From Tessaracoccus lacteus (lineage in GTDB: Bacteria > Actinomycetota > Actinomycetes > Propionibacteriales > Propionibacteriaceae): a DNA stretch of 64,000 bases. The first letter of the stretch is position 1, and each line of letters opens with the position of its first letter. The stretch spans positions 372,001 to 436,000 of the forward strand of contig NZ_CP123967.1 of NCBI RefSeq assembly GCF_029917005.1, read 5' to 3'. A model generated the notes under the pieces. It was not told the DNA's origin. It ran no database searches and saw nothing but the letters and a program-made list of their open reading frames with translations. This document shows, one piece after another, positions 16,473-26,309 of this stretch. The translations under genes and the position numbers were made by a program.

Positions 16473-17890
16473 CAGCAGGCCTCGGGGTCGGCCTCTTCGG
16501 CGTCCGCAGTCGGGGTGCCGAGGGTCGTGGGGCGCAGCAGGCCGGGCGTGGGGGCGGGGTCGGGCAGCGGGGAGGTCGTCGGCGAAGCCGTCGCCAGGAG
16601 GCTGCTGGTCGGCAGGCCGGGCACGGTCGGCTCCGGATCGGGAGTGGCGTTCGCGCGCTCGGCGCGGACCTCCATGCAGCGCTCCGCCAGGGCCCTGAGC
16701 TCGGTGGTCGTGCTCTCGCCGGCCGTCTCGTCGGGGACGGTGATGGTGGCGTCGACGGCCCGCTGGTAGAACCGTGGCAGGTTGCTGACGGGAATGTCGG
16801 TGCTCGAGACGAGGCGGTTCAGCGAGACCCCCAGCACGTTGCCTGGCACGCCGTTGTAGAGCGCGACGTAGCCGGCGTCGTCGGCGGCGACGTAATAGCG
16901 GGACTGGCCGTAGGACACCAGGCCCCAGCCGCCGAGACCGAGCACTAGGAGGATCGCGAGGATCGACAGCGCGATCCCGGGCCAGCGTCGACGCTGCTCC
17001 TGCGGCGCGTACCTGGCGACCTCCGCCGCGTCGTGGTCTGCGGTGGTCTCGGGCTCGGGCGCCGATGGGGTCGGGTACTTCGGTCCCTTGTCGGCGGCTG
17101 CCCCGGTGCGGGGGATCGACACCTCGGTGGCGGACCCGACCAGCAGCGGGGCCGCCGCGTCGAGCTCGTCGTCCTGGGGCACGACCTCGCCGATGACGAC
17201 CGTGATGTTGTCGTGGCCGCCGTTGGCGTTGGCGGTGTGCGCCAGGCCCGCGGCTGCGGCCTCCAGGTCGTCGGTCGCGAGCAGCTCGGCCATCGTGGCG
17301 TCGTCGACGAGCCCGCTGAGCCCGTCGGAGCAGAACATCACCCGGTCGCCGAGCTGCGCATCGAGCAGGTCGAGGTCGGGCTCGAAGGCCGCCTGGCCGT
17401 TGAGGACCTTGAGGATGAGGGAGCGGTGCGGGTGGACCGCCGCCTGGGCGGGCGTGATCTTGCCCTCGTCGATCAGCGACTGCACCCAGGAGTGGTCGTG
17501 CGTCAGCTGCGTGAGCTCGCCGTCGCGAAGCAGGTAGCCGCGGGAGTCGCCGATGTGGCCGATGCCGAACTGCGTCCCGTTGAACAGGGCCCCGCAGAAG
17601 GTGGTCCCCATGCCGTCGAGCTCGAGGTCGTCGTCGATGAGGTCGGACAGCTTCGCGTTGGTGCGCGCCATCATGCCGGCGATGCGCTCCAGCATCTCCT
17701 CGCCGTCGGCGGCCCGGACGTCGGAGCGGGCGGCCTCGGTGGAGGCGACGGCGGAGGCGAGGTCTCCCGCCGCGGCGCCGCCCATGCCGTCGGTGACCAG
17801 CAGCATGTTCGGCGAGGCGTAGCCGGCGTCCTGGTTGTTCTTGCGGACGCGGCCGACCTCGGAGTGGGCGACGAAGCGGAGGCTGAACAA
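16472..17890 (-). CDS. pstP: PP2C-family protein phosphatase PstP
   Basis: 472 residues. The PP2C domain (about 1-235) shows the metal-binding motifs VTDGMGGAAAGD, GHIGDSRGYL, SDGLSGLV and GGHDNITVV. A Pro-rich juxtamembrane part, one membrane helix (about 300-322) and an extracellular domain with a Pro/Thr-rich tail follow. It dephosphorylates PknB and its targets. The stop overlaps the ftsW start (TGATG). Confidence 0.95.
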   Translation of the reverse strand: MFSLRFVAHSEVGRVRKNNQDAGYASPNMLLVTDGMGGAAAGDLASAVASTEAARSDVRAADGEEMLERIAGMMARTNAKLSDLIDDDLELDGMGTTFCGALFNGTQFGIGHIGDSRGYLLRDGELTQLTHDHSWVQSLIDEGKITPAQAAVHPHRSLILKVLNGQAAFEPDLDLLDAQLGDRVMFCSDGLSGLVDDATMAELLATDDLEAAAAGLAHTANANGGHDNITVVIGEVVPQDDELDAAAPLLVGSATEVSIPRTGAAADKGPKYPTPSAPEPETTADHDAAEVARYAPQEQRRRWPGIALSILAILLVLGLGGWGLVSYGQSRYYVAADDAGYVALYNGVPGNVLGVSLNRLVSSTDIPVSNLPRFYQRAVDATITVPDETAGESTTTELRALAERCMEVRAERANATPDPEPTVPGLPTSSLLATASPTTSPLPDPAPTPGLLRPTTLGTPTADAEEADPEAC

Positions 17891-17891
17891 G

Positions 17892-18353
17892 CTAGATCTC
17901 CAGTCGCATCAGGGTCTTGCCGATGCGCACCACGTCGCCGACGGTCACCCTGGTGGGCTCGGTGACGAGTTTGCCGTTGACGTAGGTCCCGTTGGTGGAG
18001 CGGAGGTCGGTGATCAGCCAGCTGTCGGCGTCCTGTTGGACGAGCTGCGCGTGGCGGGCCGACGCGTAGTCGTCGTCGAGCAGGAGGGTGGAGTCGGCGG
18101 CCCGCCCGAGGTTGATCGTCGGTTCGACGGGGACGGAGACGCCCTGCTGAGGGCCGGCCGTGATGGCGAATCGCGTCGGTACCTTCGAGCGGCCCTTGCC
18201 CCGCCCTCGGTCGGCCGGAATCGCGGACAGGGAGGCGACGGGCACCCGGCGGCCGTAGAGGTCCGTGCGCACCACGTTTGCCACGAAGAGGATGAACATC
18301 CACAACAGCACCAGGAAGACGACCTTGATGGCCGCAATGATGAGGTCCGACAC
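17892..18353 (-). CDS. fhaB: FHA-domain protein FhaB
   Basis: 153 residues: one N-terminal membrane helix (AIKVVFLVLLWMFILFVANVV), a short linker, then an FHA domain (NLGRAADSTLLLDDDYASARHAQL, STNGTYVNGKLV) that binds phosphothreonine. In actinobacteria FhaB (FipA) is phosphorylated by the cluster kinase and links signalling to division proteins. One base separates it from pstP. Confidence 0.93.
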   Translation of the reverse strand: MSDLIIAAIKVVFLVLLWMFILFVANVVRTDLYGRRVPVASLSAIPADRGRGKGRSKVPTRFAITAGPQQGVSVPVEPTINLGRAADSTLLLDDDYASARHAQLVQQDADSWLITDLRSTNGTYVNGKLVTEPTRVTVGDVVRIGKTLMRLEI

Positions 18354-18355
18354 CC

Positions 18356-19060
18356 TCAGGACTCCGAAGGCGTGTGGATCAGCATGCGTGTGCGCCCGAT
18401 CTCGATCCGGGCCCCCTCGCCGACGCGGGTCTTCGTGACGCGGCTTCCGTTGACGTGGACGCCGTTCGTGGACCCGAGGTCCTCGATGGTGATGATGGGG
18501 TGCTCCGGGTCGCCGGAGACGCTGATCAGCGCGTGCCTGCGGGAGACTCCGGGGTCGTTGAGGCGGAGGTCGGCCTCGGCACCTCGGCCGATCAACAGGC
18601 CGGGGGCGACCAGCGGGTGCCGGACGCCGCTGACCTCGAGCACCATGGTGCCGGGCCGGGGCTGTGGGCTCGAGGAGGGGGTGTCCTCGCTGGAGACGGC
18701 CTGACTCGCGACCGTGAACTGGCCCGTCGGCAGCGAGGTGTCGAGGACGTAGTCGATGGCGATGGGACCGTTGAAGACGTAGCTCCGGTCCGCGGCGTGG
18801 TCGCGGATGCCCGGCAGGATCTCGGTGTTCAGGGTCTTCGCGTAGGGCGCGAGGCGGTCGTAGTCATTCTGCGACAGACCGATGGTGAACACGTTAGGCA
18901 CCAGGCGCTTGTCACGGCTGAGCAGCTTGGCCTCGGCGTCCAGCTCCCGCTGGATCCCAGCGACGATCTCGACGGGATGCACGTAGCCCTTGAAGGCGCG
19001 TGCAAAAACCTTGCCGACCGCGGACTCGATGCGCTTCTCGGCCTTGTCGAAGACTCCCAT
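18356..19060 (-). CDS. fhaA: FhaA: DUF3662 plus FHA domain
   Basis: 234 residues. The DUF3662 domain (about 1-120; start MGVFDKAEKRIESAVGKVF, then VHPVEIVAGIQRELD) is followed by a short linker and a C-terminal FHA domain (LIGRGAEADLRLNDPGVSRR, STNGVHVNGSRV). Mycobacterial FhaA binds the phosphorylated pseudokinase part of MviN and other wall proteins. The linker is much shorter than in mycobacteria (about 530 residues there). It is the first gene of the cell-wall operon, starting 105 bases from meaB. Confidence 0.92.
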   Translation of the reverse strand: MGVFDKAEKRIESAVGKVFARAFKGYVHPVEIVAGIQRELDAEAKLLSRDKRLVPNVFTIGLSQNDYDRLAPYAKTLNTEILPGIRDHAADRSYVFNGPIAIDYVLDTSLPTGQFTVASQAVSSEDTPSSSPQPRPGTMVLEVSGVRHPLVAPGLLIGRGAEADLRLNDPGVSRRHALISVSGDPEHPIITIEDLGSTNGVHVNGSRVTKTRVGEGARIEIGRTRMLIHTPSES

Positions 19061-19165
19061 GCGCCTCCTTCCTAGGGTCGTCGATGTAAACGCTACCCGC
19101 GAAGTGTACCGGCTCGTAATCCGGAGGTGGATCCGGCTGAGCCCCGGGTCGGGCGTCGGGGCAGG

Positions 19166-20188
19166 TCAGTCCGCGCTCCGACGGCCCCAGGGGAAGGTCG
19201 TGATCGCGTCCGCGAAGGCGCCCAGGATGACCTGCGCACCCTCGAGCGCGGACAGGGTCTCCGTGTCCAGTTTGGCTTCTACCTCTGCCGCCACCGCCTG
19301 CACCTCGGGGGAGGTCCGCAGAGCCTCGGAGAGCTCGTCGCGCACCATGTTCCACAGCCAGTCCCGCTGCTGGGCGTGGCGTCGGGCGGAGAGGTCGCCG
19401 TCGGACTCCAGCTCGGCGCGGTGCTTCAGCACCGCCTCCCACACCTCGTCCAGGCCGTCGCCGGTGTAGGAGGAACAGGTGAGCACGGGGGCTCGGCGCT
19501 TGTCGTTGTCGCTGGAGATCAGTTTCATGGCGATGGCGAGCTCCCGGGCCGCGACCCGGGCCGCCTGCTCGTTGTCGCCGTCGGCCTTCGTGATGGCGAT
19601 CACGTCGGCGAGTTCGAGGATCCCGCGCTTGATGCCCTGCAGCTGGTCGCCGGTGCGGGCCACCTGCAACATCAGGAACGTGTCGACCATGCCGGAGACC
19701 GCGACCTCCGACTGCCCGACGCCCACCGTCTCGACGAGCACGACGTCGTAGCCCGCAGCCTCCAGGACGAGCATCGACTCGCGCGTGGCGCGCGCGACGC
19801 CGCCCAGATGTCCGGCTGACGGGGATGGGCGGACGAAAACGTCGTCGAGGGCGGCCAGGTCGGCCATGCGGGTGCGGTCGCCGAGGATGGAGCCGCCGGT
19901 TCGCGAGCTCGACGGGTCGACGGCCAGCACTGCGACGCGGTGGTTGCGTTCCTGCACGAGCTTGACGCCCATGGCGTTGATGAAGGTGGACTTACCGGCG
20001 CCGGGGACGCCGGAGATACCGACGCGGAACGCCTTGCCTGTCATCGGCTGGATACGCTGCAGGAGCTGGTGCGCCAGTTCGCGGTGGGCGGGCTTGACCG
20101 ACTCGACGAGCGTGATCGACTGCGCGATCAGCGCCCGGTTGCCCTGTGTGATGCCCTCAACGAGCTTGTCAACGTCGAACTTGCGCAT
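19166..20188 (-). CDS. meaB: Methylmalonyl-CoA mutase-associated GTPase MeaB
   Basis: 340 residues, G3E-family P-loop GTPase: GVPGAGKSTF near residue 59, DPSSSRTGGSILGDRTRM and the metal/base motifs VETVGVGQSEV and ITKADGDN. It guards methylmalonyl-CoA mutase by gating adenosylcobalamin loading and removing damaged cofactor. The mut genes lie directly upstream on the same strand, separated by a degraded cobT, so they were probably once one transcription unit. Confidence 0.95.
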   Translation of the reverse strand: MRKFDVDKLVEGITQGNRALIAQSITLVESVKPAHRELAHQLLQRIQPMTGKAFRVGISGVPGAGKSTFINAMGVKLVQERNHRVAVLAVDPSSSRTGGSILGDRTRMADLAALDDVFVRPSPSAGHLGGVARATRESMLVLEAAGYDVVLVETVGVGQSEVAVSGMVDTFLMLQVARTGDQLQGIKRGILELADVIAITKADGDNEQAARVAARELAIAMKLISSDNDKRRAPVLTCSSYTGDGLDEVWEAVLKHRAELESDGDLSARRHAQQRDWLWNMVRDELSEALRTSPEVQAVAAEVEAKLDTETLSALEGAQVILGAFADAITTFPWGRRSAD

Positions 20189-20334
20189 GACCCCAGACTA
20201 GCCCCCACCCTCGGGCGACCCCGTGCCGCGGTGGGTGGGCACCCCGGCGTGTCATGGGCGATCGCCGGGTGGACGTGGCGGATTCTCCCCGAAGGTCATC
20301 GTGGGGGCCTGTGCGATTCTGATTGGAGTGCTTC

Positions 20335-20577
20335 CCGACGTGATGATCACTGACGTGGGCGTGAAGCTCGACTACCCCGACTCCGACCGGGTCCGCGACC
20401 GCAAGGTCGCCCCAGGCACTCGCGACCTGCCCGTCGAGCCGGCCATGACCCGCGACCAGTCGCTGGCCGCCATCGAGGTGGGCCTCGACGGCGTCATCGC
20501 CTCCGCCGGTCGTCCGCTCGTCGGCCGCGATCCTCTCCGGTATGGCGACCTTCGCCGACGCGGGCATCGAGGCCTGA
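20335..20577 (+). pseudogene. cobT: Remnant of cobT (nicotinate-nucleotide-DMB phosphoribosyltransferase)
   Basis: Three collinear patches of CobT survive in about 240 bases. First comes an internal patch starting near 20344 (DVGVKLDYPDSDRVRDRKV, then APGTRDLPVEPAMTRDQSLA and AAIEVG). Then follows a tiny LDGVIASA piece. Finally, in another frame, comes the C-terminal VRSSAAILSGMATFADAGIE ending at a stop at 20575-20577. CobT is normally about 350 residues and uses a MATF-AGV-like C-terminus, so most of the protein, including the active site, has been deleted and one frame change introduced. The terminator that ended it still stands. Recognition is from remembered family motifs, not a search. 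Confidence 0.7.
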
Positions 20578-20590
20578 CCTCACGCACAAC

Positions 20591-20628
20591 GACGGCGGGC
20601 CGCCCCCGGAAAGGGGCGGCCCGCCGTC
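20591..20628. terminator. Bidirectional terminator between the cobT remnant and mutB
   Basis: A perfect 16-base stem (20591-20606 with 20613-20628), loop CGGAAA, followed by TTCTGTC on the plus strand. Confidence 0.85.
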
Positions 20629-20644
20629 TTCTGTCAGGTGCCGG

Positions 20645-22834
20645 TCAGGCGTCGACGCGCTTCAGGAGGTCCTGGAGCAGCTCGACGGCCGATTCGGGGA
20701 CGATCGTGCCGGGCGGGTAGATCGCGTCGGCACCGCTGGCGCGGAGCTCGTCGAAGTCCTGCGCGGGGATGACGCCGCCGACGACGATCATCAGATCCTC
20801 ACGGCCGAGCTTGTCCAGCTCCTTGCGCAGCGCGGGCACCAGGGTGAGGTGACCGGCCGCGAGCGAGGAGACGCCGACCACGTGCACGTCGGACTCGACG
20901 GCCTGGCGGGCGACCTCCTCGGGGGTCTGGAACAGCGGGCCGACGTCGACGTCCATGCCGAGGTCGGCGTAGGCGGTCGCGATGACCTTCTGGCCACGGT
21001 CGTGACCGTCCTGGCCCATCTTGGCGATCAGAATGCGGGGACGACGCCCCTCCTTCTTCTCGAACTCCTCGACCAGCTTGCGGGCCTCTTCGATGCTCTT
21101 CGTGGAGCCGGACTCCTTGTTGTACACACCGGAGATCGTACGGATCTGCGCCGTGTAGCGCCCGAAGACCTTCTCAAGAGCGTCGGAGATCTCGCCGACG
21201 GTCGCCTTCGCGCGGGCCGCCTTGATGGACATGGCGAGCAGGTTGCGCTCCGGGTCGGTCGGGTCGGGGTTCTCCGCGGCCCAGGTCAGGTGCGCCAGGG
21301 CGGCCTGCGTGGCCTCCTCGTCGCGCTCGGCGCGCAGGCGCTGCAGCTTGGCGATCTGCTGCTCGCGCACGGAGCGGTTGTCGACCTTCAGGACCTCGAG
21401 CTGATCCTCGTTGTCCAGGCGGTACTTGTTGACGCCGATCACGGGCTGACGGCCGGAGTCGATGCGCGCCTGAGTGCGGGCGGCCGCCTCCTCGATGCGC
21501 ATCTTCGGGATGCCTGCCTCGATGGCCTTCGCCATGCCGCCGGCCTGCTCGACCTCGGTGATGCGCTCCCATGCCTTGCGGGCGAGCTGCTCGGTGAGCT
21601 TCTCGACGTAGGCGGAACCGGCCCACGGGTCGACCGTGCGCGTGGTGCCCGACTCCTGCTGCAGGAACAGCTGGGTGTTACGGGCGATGCGGGCGGAGAA
21701 GTCCGTCGGCAGCGCGATGGCCTCGTCGAGCGCGTTGGTGTGCAGCGACTGGGTGTGACCCTGGGTCGCGCCCATCGCCTCGACGCAGGTGCGGACCACG
21801 TTGTTGTAGACGTCCTGCGCGGTCAGCGACCAGCCGGAGGTCTGCGAGTGGGTACGCAGCGACATCGACTTCGGGTTCTTCGGTCCGAACTCACGCACGA
21901 GGCGCGCCCACAGCATGCGCGCGGCGCGCATCTTGGCGACCTCCATGAAGAAGTTCATGCCGATGGCCCAGAAGAAGGACAGGCGCGGGGCGAACGCGTC
22001 GACGTTCAGGCCGACCGACTCGCCTGCGCGGATGTACTCGACACCGTCGGCCAGGGTGTAGGCCATCTCGATGTCGGCCGTCGCGCCGGCCTCCTGCATG
22101 TGGTAGCCGGAGATCGAGATCGAGTTGAACCGGGGCATGTTCGCGCTGGTGTAGGCGAAGATGTCCGCGATGATCCGCATCGACGGCTGCGGTGGGTAGA
22201 TGTAGGTGTTGCGGACCATGAACTCCTTCAGAATGTCATTCTGAATGGTTCCGGCCAGCTGCTCAGGCTTGACGCCCTGCTCCTCCGCCGCGACGACGTA
22301 GAGGGCGAGCACTGGGAGCACCGCGCCGTTCATCGTCATCGAGACGGACATCTGGTCGAGCGGGATGCCGTCGAACAGCTGACGCATGTCGAGGATCGAG
22401 TCGACAGCCACGCCAGCCATGCCGACGTCGCCGGCCACGCGCGGGTGGTCCGAGTCGTAGCCACGGTGCGTCGCGAGGTCGAACGCGATAGACAGGCCCT
22501 TCTGGCCGGCCGCGAGGTTGCGGCGGTAGAAGGCGTTCGACTCCTCGGCGGTGGAGAAGCCCGCGTACTGACGGATCGTCCACGGCTGGTTGACGTACAT
22601 GGTGGCGTAGGGGCCACGCAGGAACGGCGGGATGCCGGGGGCGGTCTTCAGGAAGTCCAGCCCGGCGAGGTCCTGGCCGGTGTACAGCGGCGGAACCAGG
22701 ATGTGCTCCGGGGTCTGCCAGCCGGCGGTGTGGCCGCTGCCTTCGTTGAGAGCCTCGAACTTGGCCGCCTCATCGGCGGTCGCGGCGCCGTCGAGCGCCA
22801 CATCGGAGAAACGGGGGAATGTCATCTGTATCAA
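20645..22834 (-). CDS. mutB: Methylmalonyl-CoA mutase large (alpha) subunit
   Basis: 729 residues, matching the Propionibacterium alpha chain. The TIM barrel has the substrate-binding region [18 protein letters not shown] and [13 protein letters not shown]. The C-terminal cobalamin domain has the axial His in [16 protein letters not shown] near residue 611, plus GVSSLAAGH and VVGGVIP. It interconverts succinyl-CoA and methylmalonyl-CoA in the propionate pathway. The start overlaps the mutA stop by four bases. Confidence 0.98.
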   Translation of the reverse strand: MIQMTFPRFSDVALDGAATADEAAKFEALNEGSGHTAGWQTPEHILVPPLYTGQDLAGLDFLKTAPGIPPFLRGPYATMYVNQPWTIRQYAGFSTAEESNAFYRRNLAAGQKGLSIAFDLATHRGYDSDHPRVAGDVGMAGVAVDSILDMRQLFDGIPLDQMSVSMTMNGAVLPVLALYVVAAEEQGVKPEQLAGTIQNDILKEFMVRNTYIYPPQPSMRIIADIFAYTSANMPRFNSISISGYHMQEAGATADIEMAYTLADGVEYIRAGESVGLNVDAFAPRLSFFWAIGMNFFMEVAKMRAARMLWARLVREFGPKNPKSMSLRTHSQTSGWSLTAQDVYNNVVRTCVEAMGATQGHTQSLHTNALDEAIALPTDFSARIARNTQLFLQQESGTTRTVDPWAGSAYVEKLTEQLARKAWERITEVEQAGGMAKAIEAGIPKMRIEEAAARTQARIDSGRQPVIGVNKYRLDNEDQLEVLKVDNRSVREQQIAKLQRLRAERDEEATQAALAHLTWAAENPDPTDPERNLLAMSIKAARAKATVGEISDALEKVFGRYTAQIRTISGVYNKESGSTKSIEEARKLVEEFEKKEGRRPRILIAKMGQDGHDRGQKVIATAYADLGMDVDVGPLFQTPEEVARQAVESDVHVVGVSSLAAGHLTLVPALRKELDKLGREDLMIVVGGVIPAQDFDELRASGADAIYPPGTIVPESAVELLQDLLKRVDA

Positions 22835-24702
22835 GCTCCCAACTTGTCCAGAGTGTTGGTCAGCAGATCGACCACGTTCATGCCGTCGAAGACGTTGCCG
22901 TCGACTGCGGCATCGCCGCCTTCGCCGAGCTCCTTGACCTGACCGGCCACCAGGACCTCGACCGCGCCGGCGGCGCGCAGCGCCTCGGCGACCGCGATGC
23001 CCTGGGTCGCGTAGACCTTCGCGCTGGAGCAGAGGACGGCGACGGTGGTGCCGGCCTCCTTCAGCGCCTTGGCGAAGTCCTCCGCGCTGTCGCCCTCGGC
23101 GAGCACCGTCTCGATGCCTCCGACGTGGTACAGGTTGGAGGTGAAGCCCTCACGGCCGCCGAAGTCGCGGCGGGCGCCGAGGCAGGCGAGCAGGACCTTC
23201 GGGCCCTTGCCGGCCTCGCGGGCCGCGTCGGAGCGGTCGCGCAGCGCCTCGAACACCTCGGAGTCACGCACGGCCTTCAGACCGTTCAGCGCGGGGGCCG
23301 CGGGACGCTTGGTGCGCTCGACCGGCTCCTCCTCGTAGTTCGGGAACATCGACACGCCCGTGACGGGGATCTTGCGGGTGGCGAGCAGCTTGGCCCGGTC
23401 CGCGTTGAGCGCGTCCAGCTGGGCCGCGACGGTGCCGTCGGCCAGCTTGGCGGCGAAGCCTTCGCCGTCGAGTTGCTGGAACAGCGCCCAGGCCTTCTCG
23501 GACAGCTGCTTCGTCATCGACTCGACGAACCAGGCGCCGCCGGCGGGGTCGTTGACCCGGCCGATGTTCGACTCCTCGGCCAGCACGATCTGCGTGTTGC
23601 GGGCGATGCGGCGCGACAGGTCGTTGGGGAGGCCCGCGACGGTGTCGAACGGCAGCACGGTCTGGATCTCGGCCTGTCCGACGGAGGCGGCGAAGCAGGA
23701 GATCGTGCCGCGCAGCACGTTGACGTACGTGTCGTCGCGGGTGATGTCGCGCAGCGAGGTCACCGCGTGCTGGATGGCGCCCCGCTTGGACTCGGTGACG
23801 CCGAGCACCTCGCCGACGCGCGACCACAGGCCGCGCAGGGCGCGGAGCCGTGCGATCGTCAGGAACTGGTCGGTGGTGGCCGACACGCGGAAGATCAAGG
23901 AATCGAAGGCCTCGTCGGCGGTCAGGCCTGCGTCGGTCAGCGCACGGACGTACTCGACGCCCACCGCGATGGCGTAGGCGAGCTCGTTGACGTCGCCGGC
24001 ACCAGCGTTGTTGTAGATGGTCGCGTCGACGACGATCGGGCGGACCTTCGGGTACGGCTTCGCGAGCTCGACGGCCTGCGTCAGCTGTGACAGGTCCGGC
24101 GTGGTGCCAGCCAGCGCCGCGGCGCCGATCGGGTCGACGCCGAGGTTGCCGGACACGGAGGCCGCTTCCTTGCCGGAGGCGGCGAACGTGTCGACAAGAG
24201 CCTTGGCGGCCTCAAGCTGCTGCGTCGCGCTGGTCAGGTAGACCGGCGCGAGGTCGAGCAGCACACCACCCAGCACCTCGGTCACGTCGCCGACGGCGAC
24301 GGCGTCGGGGTCGACGCGCAGGAACACTCCGGTGGTGCCGCGCTCCAGGTCGGTCAGAATGGCGCTCTTGGTCTCAGCAGCGTCGGGATCCTCGTACTTC
24401 TGCGCAATCTCCCACGCGTCCATCTCGCCGTTGCGCACGGTCGTGCCGCGCACGAACGGAGCGACACCCGGGTAACCCAGGTTGTCGGTGCCGTCTTCTT
24501 CGGTGTAGAGGGGCTTGATGGTCAGGCCGTCGACGGTGGAGCTCGTCAGGCGCTGGTACGCCTGCTCGATGCTGAGTTCCTTGCCTTCGGGGCGCTTCCG
24601 GTTGAGGACCTTCAGGACCTCCTTCTCCCACTTCTCGGGGGAGGGAGTCTCGAAGTCCGCGGCCAGACTGATGTCAGCCGCGCTCGTAGCTTGATCGCTC
24701 AT
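22831..24702 (-). CDS. mutA: Methylmalonyl-CoA mutase small (beta) subunit
   Basis: 623 residues. Same fold as MutB but without catalysis: the cobalamin-binding DxHxxG is replaced by [12 protein letters not shown], as expected for the beta chain, which only supports the heterodimer. N-terminal segments such as [20 protein letters not shown] match the family. It is the first gene of mutA-mutB; the 200-base gap upstream should hold the promoter, but I saw no cobalamin riboswitch consensus there. Confidence 0.97.
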   Translation of the reverse strand: MSDQATSAADISLAADFETPSPEKWEKEVLKVLNRKRPEGKELSIEQAYQRLTSSTVDGLTIKPLYTEEDGTDNLGYPGVAPFVRGTTVRNGEMDAWEIAQKYEDPDAAETKSAILTDLERGTTGVFLRVDPDAVAVGDVTEVLGGVLLDLAPVYLTSATQQLEAAKALVDTFAASGKEAASVSGNLGVDPIGAAALAGTTPDLSQLTQAVELAKPYPKVRPIVVDATIYNNAGAGDVNELAYAIAVGVEYVRALTDAGLTADEAFDSLIFRVSATTDQFLTIARLRALRGLWSRVGEVLGVTESKRGAIQHAVTSLRDITRDDTYVNVLRGTISCFAASVGQAEIQTVLPFDTVAGLPNDLSRRIARNTQIVLAEESNIGRVNDPAGGAWFVESMTKQLSEKAWALFQQLDGEGFAAKLADGTVAAQLDALNADRAKLLATRKIPVTGVSMFPNYEEEPVERTKRPAAPALNGLKAVRDSEVFEALRDRSDAAREAGKGPKVLLACLGARRDFGGREGFTSNLYHVGGIETVLAEGDSAEDFAKALKEAGTTVAVLCSSAKVYATQGIAVAEALRAAGAVEVLVAGQVKELGEGGDAAVDGNVFDGMNVVDLLTNTLDKLGA

Positions 24703-24904
24703 CGCTCTCCGTATTTGGTCTTCTTGGGCTGTTACCCGCGATCCACCCTAGTCCTACGTCCGTTGCACCTCGGCGCGGGGGTGTGCTAGACGATGTGGGC
24801 GCAATCGCTTCGGGCCCAGCCTATTGCTGAGCGCGAAGCCACACGCCGGGTGTGCGGTTGTGGCGCATTCGTGCAGCAGGTTGTGAGTGGCTTCGGTCGG
24901 GCGT

Positions 24905-25780
24905 TCAGCGGCCGCGGAGCGCCAGTGCGGGCGGGCGGTCACCGCGGATGCTGGCGACCATGTCCAGCACTCGACGGGTCGCCCGCACGTCGTGGGCTCG
25001 GAACACCGTCGCGCCCTGCCAGGCCGCGATCGCCGTGGCCGCCAGGGTGCCCTCGAGGCGCTCGTCGGCGGGCAGGTCGAGGGTCTCGCCGACGAAATCC
25101 TTGCGGCTGATGGCCTGCAGCACCGGGTAGCCGAGGTCGACGATCCGGCCTGTCGCGGCGACCAGGGACAGCGAGTGCAGGGTGGTCTTGCCGAAGTCGA
25201 GGGTCGGATCGACGAGGATCTGCGACGGGGCAAGCCCTGCGGCCTCCGCCCGGCCGGCGCCCTGGGCGAGGACGCGCAGCACGTCGGCCACGACCCCGTC
25301 GTCGTAGGCGACGCCGACAGGGTCGGTGCGGGGCGGGAGGCCACCGGTGTGGGACACGACGTATCCGGCGCCGTCGCGGGCCGCGACGCCGAGCAGTTCG
25401 GGGTCGGCGCCCTGCCAGGTGTCGTTGACCAGGTCGATCAGGCCGGAGCAGGCGTCGGCGACCTCGGCGCGCCAGGTGTCCAACGACGTCAGCAGCTTGG
25501 GGTGTTCGCGGCGCAGTGCGGTCAGCAGGGGGCGGACGCGGTCGATCTCCACGGCCGCGTCGACCCACTCGCCCTCCTGGCCTGCGCGTACGCCGCCGAC
25601 GTCGACGATGCTGACCCCTTCGGCGACCATTGCGGCGGCCCGGGCGACGGCACTGTCGACGCTCGCGTGCCGGGCCGGTGCGTAGAAGGAGTCGGGCGTG
25701 CGGTTGATGATGCCCATCACGGCGGGGCGGGCCGCGTCGAAACGCTGGCCCCGCAGGATCAGCGGAGCGGGGTCGGTCAC
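24905..25780 (-). CDS. Dihydropteroate synthase-like protein (FolP2 type)
   Basis: 291 residues, TIM-barrel pterin-binding fold: MGIINRTPDSFY, LVNDTWQG, VDPTLDFGKTTLHSL and the C-terminal RAHDVRATRRVLDM. The canonical loop-2 motif of true DHPS (GGESTRPG) is replaced by GGVRAGQEGE, as in mycobacterial FolP2, which did not behave as a working DHPS in published complementation work. So it may not make dihydropteroate, and a real folP may lie elsewhere. The start overlaps the stop of the upstream small gene. Confidence 0.82.
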   Translation of the reverse strand: MTDPAPLILRGQRFDAARPAVMGIINRTPDSFYAPARHASVDSAVARAAAMVAEGVSIVDVGGVRAGQEGEWVDAAVEIDRVRPLLTALRREHPKLLTSLDTWRAEVADACSGLIDLVNDTWQGADPELLGVAARDGAGYVVSHTGGLPPRTDPVGVAYDDGVVADVLRVLAQGAGRAEAAGLAPSQILVDPTLDFGKTTLHSLSLVAATGRIVDLGYPVLQAISRKDFVGETLDLPADERLEGTLAATAIAAWQGATVFRAHDVRATRRVLDMVASIRGDRPPALALRGR

Positions 25781-26205
25781 GGCTCGATCGTCGGGTCCGC
25801 CGGGTGTTGGCCCTGCAGTTCGATGAGGCGGGCGTTGACCTCGGAGAGGACCTCGAGGGTCTCGGCTGTCAGTGCCTTCAGGGCCTTCTTGCGCGCGGTG
25901 CCGGTGTTCGCCGTCCAGGCGAGGTCGAGACGGAGCCTCAGCGCGGAGGCCTGGCGACGCCAGCCGGCAGGCTCACGTGCGTCGGGAAAGGAGGCCTCAA
26001 CCGCGTCGGCGGCGACCTCGATGGCCTTGATCTTCGCGTCGAGCCGCAGCCGTGGGTTCTCCGAGTTCGCCGTCTCTTTGAGCTTGGCGACGGCGCCGTC
26101 GATGGCCTGCGAGATCTGAGGGTTGTCTCGGAGCAGGGCCAGGAGCGTCGTCGTGGTGGCGACGATGCCGCCCGCGGTCTTGACGAAGACGGAGAGCTTG
26201 CTCAT
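25777..26205 (-). CDS. Conserved hypothetical helical protein next to folP2-like gene
   Basis: 142 residues from the ATG at 26205; the reading frame stays open another 28 codons, but that part reads as noise. Helix-rich and charged, with one weakly hydrophobic stretch (FVKTAGGIVATTTTLLALL) near the N-terminus and repeated Ala/Lys/Glu segments. I do not recognise a domain. The four-base overlap with the FolP2-like gene implies a shared message and possibly a shared task. Confidence 0.6.
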   Translation of the reverse strand: MSKLSVFVKTAGGIVATTTTLLALLRDNPQISQAIDGAVAKLKETANSENPRLRLDAKIKAIEVAADAVEASFPDAREPAGWRRQASALRLRLDLAWTANTGTARKKALKALTAETLEVLSEVNARLIELQGQHPADPTIEP

Positions 26206-26309
26206 GCATCGAGTGTAGGTGTGCAGTCGTGGAAGGGCGTGGCGCCGTTCGCCGACGGCGTGCAATGCATTAGGATTGCGACACAACAAAAACTCAGTGA
26301 GGAGTTCCC

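Noticed and set aside
20223-20720. 165-codon open frame over the cobT remnant
   Set aside because: Only the middle third resembles CobT; the rest runs out of frame and into the mutB end, so it is a pseudogene, not a gene.
24703-24904. Cobalamin riboswitch before mutA
   Set aside because: I looked for the conserved B12-box pattern and did not find it; a covariance-model search would be decisive.
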